NCBI GenBank assembly: GCA_035529735.1
Contig: DATKWE010000192.1
Location: 1-27,917, forward strand
DNA from: JAAXQD01 sp035529735
GTDB taxonomy: Bacteria; Desulfobacterota; Desulfobacteria; Desulfobacterales; UBA11574
Length of the DNA: 27,917 nt
Direction: 5' to 3'
Below, piece by piece: positions 22,213 to 27,917 of this stretch; position 1 is the stretch's first letter, and the number at the start of each line of letters is the position of its first letter. The notes beneath the pieces were generated by a model, which worked only from the letters and a program-made list of their open reading frames with translations, made no database searches and had not been told where the DNA came from. Position numbers and translations under genes: made by a program.

Positions 22213-24357
22213 ATGATCCGAATCAACGACATCATCGATAAAGTTACCGAGTATAACCCGGATGCCGATCTTGACATCATCGATCGTGCCTATATTTTCT
22301 CCGCCAAAGTCCACGATGGACAGGTTCGCCTCTCCGGTGAACCCTATCTGTACCATCCGCTGGCGGTGGCCGGCATTCTGGCAGACATGAAACTCGACGT
22401 TGTCAGCGTTGCGGCCGGGCTGTTGCATGATGTGGTCGAAGATACCCACGCCACCCTGGAAGAGATAAATGAGATGTTCGGGAAGGAGACGACGCATATC
22501 GTCTCGGGTGTGACCAAGCTGAGTGTGCTCCCCTTTGACAACAGCTCTCAGGCACGCCAGGCCGAAAGCATCCGAAAGATGATCCTCGCCATGGCGGACG
22601 ATATTCGGGTCATTTTGATCAAGCTGGCGGATCGACTTCACAATATGAAAACATTAAGGTTTCACTCGGAGGCAAAAAGGAAAAAAATTGCAAAGGAGAC
22701 CCTCGACATCTATGCCCCCATTGCCGGACGTCTCGGTATTTATTGGATAAAAAAGGAGCTCGAAGATACATCGTTTATGTATCTTCAGCCCGAGGAATAT
22801 TCCAAGATTGAAAGCCTTGTAAATAAAGATCGAGCGGAAGGCGAAAAATATACCGAAACGGTCAAAAATCTCATCGAGAATAAGTTGGATGAACACAATC
22901 TTAAAGGTGAGGTCAGTGGCAGGTACAAGTATTTCTACAGCATCTATAAAAAAATGATCTCCCAAAATCTTTTATTTGAAGAAGTATACGATATTATTGC
23001 GTTTAGAATAATCCTCGATTCAATATCTCAGTGCTATGAAGTACTCGGTTTAATCCATTCTCTTTGGAAACCGGTGGCTAAAAAGTTCAAGGACTATATC
23101 GCCGTGCCCAAGCCGAACATGTACCAGTCCCTCCATACCACCGTTATCGGGCCGGTGGGTGAACGAATAGAGATACAGATTCGAACCTGGGAGATGGACC
23201 GGGTCGCCTCATCGGGCATTGCTGCCCACTGGAGTTACAAGGAAGGTCTTCAATTCGATGAGAAGACCAATAAAGCATTCTCCTGGATACAAAACCTGGT
23301 TGATAACCAGGAAGATTTTAACAATCCAGAGGAATTTTTGGAAAATGTCCGCATCGATCTCTTCCCGGATGATGTTTACATTTTTACGCCTCGGGGGGAA
23401 ATAAAAACGGTTCCCAGAGGCGCAACACCGGTAGATTTTGCCTATTTAATTCACACAGAAGTCGGGAATCAGTGCACCGGTGCCAAAGTAAACGGCCGTA
23501 TCGTCCCCTTGCAATATGAATTAAAAACCGGTGATACGGTCGAGATCATCACATCCAAAAAACACCACCCCAGCAAAGACTGGCTCAATTTTGTCAAAAC
23601 CGTCAAAGCCCGATCCAGGATCAGACAGTGGATCAAAATTCAGGAAAAAGAACGGAGTATAACACTTGGCCGAGAGATGTGTGAAAAGGCCTTCCGCAAA
23701 TACCGCCTCAATTTCAATGCCCTACTGAAATCGGAAGAGATGGAAAAGGTGGTGGAGCATTTCGGCTTTAAGACGATCGAAGATCTCATTGCAACCGTCG
23801 GTTACGGGAAAATTACCCCGCTTCAGATCATTCGGAAGATCGTACCGAAACCCGAGGAAGCAGAGGACGAATCGATACTGAACAAAATCATCGGCCGTGT
23901 ACGGAAAAATAAACTGAAAACGGGTGTGATGGTAAAAGGCGTCGATGACATCCTTATCAAGTTCGGCAGGTGCTGTCAGCCGGTTCCCGGTGATCCGATT
24001 ACAGGTTATATTACGAGAGGTTACGGAGTTACCGTTCACAGAACCAGCTGTGTCAATGCCTTGAAAATGAGTCCAGAACGACAAATTGACGTGCAGTGGA
24101 ATGTGGATATTGTAGATACATATCCTGTAAAGATCCGGGTTCGTTCTTACGACAGGGTAGGATTACTCGCTGATATTGCGGCCAATATCAGTAAAAACGG
24201 CGCAAATATAATCAGCGCAAATACCGAGACACGGGAAAACAAAATGGTAGACAGTTTTTTTACCATAACCGTTGAAGATATTGACCAATTAAATAAGATT
24301 CTCCTGTCCATCAAAAAGATAAAACATATTCAGGAAGTAACGAGAATAGACAACTAA
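22213..24357 (+). CDS. relA: Bifunctional (p)ppGpp synthetase/hydrolase (Rel/SpoT)
   Basis: A 714-residue long RelA/SpoT homologue controlling the alarmone (p)ppGpp. The HD hydrolase domain is intact, with H48 (YHPL), HD at 72-73 (LLHDVVEDT) and D140/N144 (LADRLHNMKTL). The synthetase domain follows at about 235-345 (GRYKYFYSIYKKM, YDIIAFRII, EIQIRT, AAHWSYKEG). A TGS domain is at about 386-447 (FTPRGEIKTVPRGATPVDFAY), then a helical/Cys region with FGRCCQPVPGDPI and a C-terminal ACT domain (IRVRSYDRVGLLADIAANIS). Having both domains intact suggests both activities. The ATG at 22213 has GGAG 12 nt upstream, rather far; an in-frame TTG at 22183 is an alternative. It converges on rpmB with 25 bp between. 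Confidence 0.94.
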   Translation: MIRINDIIDKVTEYNPDADLDIIDRAYIFSAKVHDGQVRLSGEPYLYHPLAVAGILADMKLDVVSVAAGLLHDVVEDTHATLEEINEMFGKETTHIVSGVTKLSVLPFDNSSQARQAESIRKMILAMADDIRVILIKLADRLHNMKTLRFHSEAKRKKIAKETLDIYAPIAGRLGIYWIKKELEDTSFMYLQPEEYSKIESLVNKDRAEGEKYTETVKNLIENKLDEHNLKGEVSGRYKYFYSIYKKMISQNLLFEEVYDIIAFRIILDSISQCYEVLGLIHSLWKPVAKKFKDYIAVPKPNMYQSLHTTVIGPVGERIEIQIRTWEMDRVASSGIAAHWSYKEGLQFDEKTNKAFSWIQNLVDNQEDFNNPEEFLENVRIDLFPDDVYIFTPRGEIKTVPRGATPVDFAYLIHTEVGNQCTGAKVNGRIVPLQYELKTGDTVEIITSKKHHPSKDWLNFVKTVKARSRIRQWIKIQEKERSITLGREMCEKAFRKYRLNFNALLKSEEMEKVVEHFGFKTIEDLIATVGYGKITPLQIIRKIVPKPEEAEDESILNKIIGRVRKNKLKTGVMVKGVDDILIKFGRCCQPVPGDPITGYITRGYGVTVHRTSCVNALKMSPERQIDVQWNVDIVDTYPVKIRVRSYDRVGLLADIAANISKNGANIISANTETRENKMVDSFFTITVEDIDQLNKILLSIKKIKHIQEVTRIDN

Positions 24358-24382
24358 TCCGAGGGGCAGGATCTTTTGCGGT

Positions 24383-24574
24383 CTAGGGCGCTTTAACGAT
24401 ATTGTCCGATTTTATACAGGTGGTACAGACGACCATTCTTTTGACCCTGCCGTTATGCAAAGTTCGCAACCGCTGCAGGTTTGGATTGAATCGGCGTTTC
24501 GTTAAATTATGGGCATGGCTTATATTGTGGCCAACCATCGGTTTTTTACCACATATTTCACATATTTTGGACAT
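24383..24574 (-). CDS. rpmB: 50S ribosomal protein L28 (zinc-binding form)
   Basis: A 63-residue L28 (bL28) of the large ribosomal subunit. CEIC (C5, C8) and CTTC (C50, C53) are the four cysteines of the zinc-binding C+ form. GKKPMVGHNISHAHNLTKRR and PNLQRLRTL are the family's conserved core. AGGAG lies 9 nt upstream of the ATG at 24574; a longer in-frame start at 24637 gives an unlikely N-terminal extension. A 150-bp gap separates it from bamD upstream on the same strand, so it may have its own promoter. Confidence 0.94.
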   Translation of the reverse strand: MSKICEICGKKPMVGHNISHAHNLTKRRFNPNLQRLRTLHNGRVKRMVVCTTCIKSDNIVKAP

Positions 24575-24724
24575 GTTTATGACTCCTTTTAAATCTAAAA
24601 CCCTAATTGAGCGAACGTCGGAATGCTCAAGGTTCAATAGATTCTCTCATTTTTTTTTGTGCGCATTCAGGGCATAAGAACTTGGCTTTATACATCACAA
24701 CATTAAGTATGTAAAGATTTTTTT

Positions 24725-25381
24725 CTATTTTTCCGCTTGTTTTTTTATCAGATCTTCACAGAGCGCAATATACTGAAGCGCCTTTTCGTGAACCCCCACA
24801 TCCGGGTAATTGGTGAGGACCCATTTGAAACGGCTCAGAGCTGCTTTGTAATGCTTGCGCTTAAAATAATAGAATGCCACATAAAATTCATGCCCAGCAA
24901 GAATTTTAATGCATTTTTTAATATGTTCTTCAGCTCTGTTTGCATATAAATTCCCTGGAAACTGCTTTTGAAGACGCATGAAAATTTCCAGTGCCTTATT
25001 GGATGGGGTATGATCTCTGTCAATGGTATCGATCTGCTCAAAATAACAGAGCCCGGTCTGATAGATGACATAAGGAATGGCTTCATTGCGGGGATGAAGG
25101 TTTTCAAACTCTTCATATCCGGCCACAGCCTCTTCATAATTTTTTAAATGGTAATACGCATCGGCCGTTTTAAGTTCCGCGAGAATCACGAATTTGCTAA
25201 AAGGATACCAATCTTTCAGGTTTTCAAAAGATTCTATCGCTTTTTTATAATCTCCGCTATTGAATTGATCCATCCCATCGCTTACAAGTTCCTGTGCAGT
25301 TCTCTCTTTTTTGGTCTCAAACCAAGCACACCCGGAAATTACAAGCAATGAAACCAGAAGTAAGGCGATAATCCGTTTCAT
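24725..25381 (-). CDS. bamD: Outer membrane assembly lipoprotein BamD
   Basis: A 218-residue lipoprotein of the BAM complex that inserts beta-barrel proteins into the outer membrane. A lipoprotein signal peptide ends in the lipobox ISGC with C18 as the acylated residue. The rest is TPR-like helical repeats (SDGMDQFNSGDYKKAIESFE, AYYHLKNYEEAVAGYEEF, YKAALSRFKWVLTNYPD), matching BamD/ComL in order and length. Its ATG overlaps the trxB stop codon by 4 nt (ATGA), so the two are translationally coupled. It implies a Gram-negative envelope. Confidence 0.9.
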   Translation of the reverse strand: MKRIIALLLVSLLVISGCAWFETKKERTAQELVSDGMDQFNSGDYKKAIESFENLKDWYPFSKFVILAELKTADAYYHLKNYEEAVAGYEEFENLHPRNEAIPYVIYQTGLCYFEQIDTIDRDHTPSNKALEIFMRLQKQFPGNLYANRAEEHIKKCIKILAGHEFYVAFYYFKRKHYKAALSRFKWVLTNYPDVGVHEKALQYIALCEDLIKKQAEK

Positions 25382-26307
25382 TTCTTTAGGTTTTCTATGT
25401 AATGTCCTGCTGAGAAAGCGGCAACAGCGCCGTCACCCACAGCGGTTGCAATCTGGCGCAAGGGGGTGTTTCTGACGTCACCGGCCGCAAATACTCCGGG
25501 AACTGAAGTCTCCATATTTAAGTTTGCCACAATAAAACCCTTTGCATCCAATTTGACCCCATCGGCCAGAAATTTCGTGTTGGGAATTTCACCCACCCAT
25601 ATAAAGCAGCCATCCACGGAAAGTGTTTTTTCTTCTTTTGTTTTGACATTCTGAACGGTAATATTTTCTACATTGGTTAAACCCTTAATGCCTGTCAATA
25701 CAGAATCCCATATAATTTCTATTTTTTCATCGACAAATGCACGTTCCTGAAGAATCATCTCTGCACGTAACCGGTCTCTTCGATGGATAAGGTAGACCTT
25801 TTTAACAAATTTGGTCAGAAACAAACTCTCTTTTACAGCCGTATCGCCTCCGCCCACCGCAGCAACGATGCGTTCTTTAAAGAACGGGGCATCACAAGTG
25901 GCGCAAGAGGAGACGCCTTTGCCGTAAAACGTTTCTTCTCCGGGGACACCCAGTTTCTTGGGAGAAGCACCGGTTGCAATAATAATGGTATGTGTCGTAA
26001 CGGTTCTGTCGTTTAAAACGATCGTCTTGACCGGATCAGACAAATCCACAGAAACTGCCGCATTGTTTTCGATATTGAGGTCAAATCTTTTGGCTTGTTC
26101 GGTCAATCTTTGAGCCAGATCAGAACCGCTGAGTCCTTCCGGGAATCCGGGATAATTTTCGATCCAGTCGGAAATAACGATTTGCCCGCCGACCACGATT
26201 TTTTCAAGCAGAATTACCTTCAATCTGGCACGCGCTGCATAAAGACCGGCGGTAAGCCCTGCAGGCCCACCGCCGATAATAACGAGATCGTAATCAACGT
26301 TTTTCAT
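25378..26307 (-). CDS. trxB: Thioredoxin-disulfide reductase
   Basis: A 309-residue flavoprotein that reduces thioredoxin with NADPH. The FAD motif GGGPAG is at 12-17, the redox-active CATC at 135-138, the NAD(P)H motif GGGDTA at 152-157, and HRRDRLRA at 175-182 has the arginines typical of NADPH use. FAAGDVR near the end is the second FAD motif. The ATG at 26307 with GGGA about 10 nt upstream is preferred over an in-frame TTG two codons earlier. It begins 14 bp after trxA ends and overlaps bamD by 4 nt. Confidence 0.95.
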   Translation of the reverse strand: MKNVDYDLVIIGGGPAGLTAGLYAARARLKVILLEKIVVGGQIVISDWIENYPGFPEGLSGSDLAQRLTEQAKRFDLNIENNAAVSVDLSDPVKTIVLNDRTVTTHTIIIATGASPKKLGVPGEETFYGKGVSSCATCDAPFFKERIVAAVGGGDTAVKESLFLTKFVKKVYLIHRRDRLRAEMILQERAFVDEKIEIIWDSVLTGIKGLTNVENITVQNVKTKEEKTLSVDGCFIWVGEIPNTKFLADGVKLDAKGFIVANLNMETSVPGVFAAGDVRNTPLRQIATAVGDGAVAAFSAGHYIENLKK

Positions 26308-26321
26308 CTGCAAATTTCCCG

Positions 26322-26645
26322 TTATGTATTCGTTATCATTTCTTCAAGCCTTGATTTGGCGACGATACCGACTATTTTGTCCAGGACTTTTCCGTCTTTA
26401 AAGAAAATAAGGGTGGGGATTGATTTTATGCCATATTTGGTGGGTGTAACCGGGTTTTCATCAACATTACATTTCGTGAATTTGACCGTGTCACCAAAAG
26501 CTTCTGCAAGTTCTTCGACCATGGGTGCGATGGCCCTGCATGGCCCGCACCAAGGTGCCCAAAAATCGACCAGAACAGGTTTTTCGGACTGCAGCACCTC
26601 GGAATCAAAACTGCTGTCCCCTATTTCCATAATTCCCTTTGCCAT
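26322..26645 (-). CDS. trxA: Thioredoxin
   Basis: A 107-residue single-domain thioredoxin with the active site WCGPC (C33, C36) and the cis-proline loop IKSIPTLIFF. It is reduced by the TrxB encoded 14 bp downstream and donates electrons for protein disulfide reduction. The start at 26645 keeps AAAGGA about 10 nt upstream; in-frame ATGs at 26651 and 26663 are less well placed. It is first in the trxA-trxB-bamD unit under a strong promoter. Confidence 0.94.
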   Translation of the reverse strand: MAKGIMEIGDSSFDSEVLQSEKPVLVDFWAPWCGPCRAIAPMVEELAEAFGDTVKFTKCNVDENPVTPTKYGIKSIPTLIFFKDGKVLDKIVGIVAKSRLEEMITNT

Positions 26646-26698
26646 AAACATATTTCCTTTCATTTATTTTTTTCTAAAAAATGCCAACAATTGGATAA

Positions 26699-26727
26699 AA
26701 TATAGTGACACGATCCTGCATTGTCAA
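26699..26727 (-). promoter_or_regulatory. Strong sigma-70 promoter for trxA-trxB-bamD
   Basis: On the minus strand TTGACA (26727-26722), a 17-nt spacer and TATATT (26704-26699), about 55 bp before the trxA start codon. Confidence 0.7.
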
Positions 26728-26754
26728 CCTTTTCAGAAGGACATCTGATATTCT

Positions 26755-26789
26755 TTAGGTTCTTCTCCAATTTAGTTGGAGAAGAGGGT
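26755..26789. repeat. 35-nt hairpin repeat, copy 2
   Basis: Identical over 35 bases to 18393-18427. The stem TTCTCCAA/TTGGAGAA has a 5-nt loop. It ends 8 nt after the stop codon of the YedE-like gene and lies upstream of the trxA promoter, so it may serve as the 3' end of the transporter mRNA. Confidence 0.78.
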
Positions 26790-26796
26790 CCATTCT

Positions 26797-27917
26797 TTAT
26801 AACTCCACGACAAATTTCTCCGTCTCCTCATTCCAAGTGGTTATGAGGTAGTACCCGAACAGGATGCCCAGAACCAAGATCAGGCTCCATTTATAGGTTA
26901 AAAAGTGCGGCAAAAAGACCTTGTGACCCATCAGTGACTTCAAAACCTTTGAACTGTTAATCCAGGTCATGAACAATGACGTGGACAACGCAAAAAAGAT
27001 GACAGCGAGCATAAGTTTGACATGACCTTCACCGGCGCGCCACACCGAACCGCTTCCACAGCCGCCGGCCACGACCATGCCGAACCCAAAGATAATTCCG
27101 CCCACCAGTGCACCGAACCAGAATGCCTGGGCCACATAAACATTTTCTCCCCGCAAACCGGTCCATTTAAGGGCGGCAAATCCGAGCACGCTGATGACAA
27201 TGCTCATGACGATGGCCCTTGGAACTTCCGTTTCACCGGTCATGAACGGTTCGCGAAATCCTCTGACAAAACAAAAGCGTGTTCGTTGAATAATAAATCC
27301 AAATGCGATACCGCATAAAAGAAGCCCCCCGACTCTGGTATAGGCTTCTTTGCCATAAATCCATGCACAAACGATGGCGGCAAGGAACACGACGGCACCC
27401 AAATAAGGCTCTAATTTCAACCAGTCAAACCCTTTTTCTTTTTCCGAAGACGCACCGCCTCCCACGGACCACCCTGGAGGGAGATGTTCCATTTCCCAGT
27501 ACAGGTAGCGGAGGCCCAGATAAGCGCCCGTTATCAGGCCCAGCATCATGGCAAGACCACTTGCGGACAGGGCACTGACAGCCGTATAGAAGCCGCCGAC
27601 ATTGCACCCGCCGCTCATTGCAGCGCCAATACCCATCAGTGTCCCGCCCACAACACCTTTAAAAAGTTCCAGAAGCGGAGCGGACCGAATGGCGAACTGT
27701 TTGGATAAAAGCGCTGATCCAAAGGCGCCCCAGAGCAATCCCAAGGTAAGGATGGAGTTGGTGGAAAGTAACGGGGAAAGGGCAGAATGTTTGTAAATAC
27801 CGGCCAGGCTTAACAACCCGTCACCCCAGTTTCTCAGGCCGCCGGCGACGCCCCAGGGTCTGGCCCATGCAAAAGTGATGACACTCATGATACCGATCAA
27901 CAGTCCGCCCAGCCACA
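26797..27917 (-). CDS. YeeE/YedE-family sulfur-compound transporter (5' end outside window)
   Basis: A partial protein of about 372 visible residues; the frame stays open through the window edge, so the start is missing. It is very hydrophobic, with many membrane spans. Three conserved cysteine motifs are present, in order: SGGCNVGG, RTRFCFVRGF and AGGCGSGS. These are the YeeE/YedE hallmarks; in the thiosulfate transporter TsuA three cysteines in such motifs carry the substrate through the membrane. Likely substrates are thiosulfate or other sulfur, or possibly selenium, compounds. It lies upstream of trxA on the same strand, but the trx genes have their own promoter. Confidence 0.88.
   Translation of the reverse strand, partial: WLGGLLIGIMSVITFAWARPWGVAGGLRNWGDGLLSLAGIYKHSALSPLLSTNSILTLGLLWGAFGSALLSKQFAIRSAPLLELFKGVVGGTLMGIGAAMSGGCNVGGFYTAVSALSASGLAMMLGLITGAYLGLRYLYWEMEHLPPGWSVGGGASSEKEKGFDWLKLEPYLGAVVFLAAIVCAWIYGKEAYTRVGGLLLCGIAFGFIIQRTRFCFVRGFREPFMTGETEVPRAIVMSIVISVLGFAALKWTGLRGENVYVAQAFWFGALVGGIIFGFGMVVAGGCGSGSVWRAGEGHVKLMLAVIFFALSTSLFMTWINSSKVLKSLMGHKVFLPHFLTYKWSLILVLGILFGYYLITTWNEETEKFVVEL

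Noticed and set aside
23177..23193. tRNA T-arm-like sequence (GATTCGAACCTGGGAG)
   Set aside because: It encodes the conserved IQIRTWE of the Rel synthetase domain and no tRNA cloverleaf surrounds it.

Overview
The window reads as chromosomal DNA of a strictly anaerobic, sulfate-reducer-like Desulfobacterota (Deltaproteobacteria) bacterium, probably near Desulfobacteraceae or Desulfosarcinaceae. This is inference: no rRNA or dsr gene is present. It rests on a multisubunit pyruvate-type ferredoxin oxidoreductase, an Fe-S class I fumarase, a DUF134 + Mrp/NBP35 pair, an archaeal/eukaryotic-type prolyl-tRNA synthetase beside ispG, a four-cysteine ribosomal protein L28, a YeeE/YedE transporter and many palindromic intergenic repeats. 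No tRNA, rRNA, CRISPR array or complete insertion sequence was seen.

Layout. 1-600: the 3' end of an unrecognised gene, followed by TGTCA-type motifs that could be a transposon end. 622-5161 (minus): three secreted proteins, namely a Cys-type sulfatase, a PafA-like alkaline phosphatase and a SYLF-domain protein, with a gene remnant cut at a repeat. 5660-7135 (minus): Mrp/NBP35 ATPase and a DUF134 regulator, separated by a 190-bp palindrome. 7371-9284 (plus): a GNAT acyltransferase and an enolase-superfamily OSBS/N-acylamino acid racemase. 9604-13871 (plus): a tight four-gene operon, gamma, alpha and beta subunits of a 2-oxoacid oxidoreductase plus a flavoprotein in which a GltD-like NAD(P)H module is fused to a PorD-like ferredoxin, closed by a terminator. 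14168-16489 (plus): class I fumarase and a YkgJ-type cysteine-cluster protein. 16496-18290 (minus): an amidohydrolase and an unrecognised protein made of two copies of one Cys-containing domain. 19023-24357 (plus): ispG, proS and a bifunctional Rel/SpoT. 24383-27917 (minus): rpmB, then trxA-trxB-bamD (transcribed in that order), then a partial YedE-like transporter.

How the genes fit together. The oxidoreductase operon and fumarase are central carbon and electron metabolism; the flavoprotein fusion suggests electrons from 2-oxoacid oxidation go to NAD(P)+ as well as, or instead of, free ferredoxin. Sulfatase and phosphatase would release sulfate and phosphate outside the cytoplasm. Rel, ProRS, IspG, L28, BamD and the thioredoxin pair are housekeeping.

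The most unusual signal lies between genes. A 142-bp imperfect palindrome occurs twice, about 95% identical by eye, each copy exactly 4 nt after a stop codon and in the same polarity relative to its upstream gene (17710-17851 and 21822-21963). An unrelated 190-bp palindrome overlaps the DUF134 stop codon. Other palindromic or inverted repeats sit at 4240-4388, 17471-17594, 18393-18427, 22144-22171 and 26755-26789.
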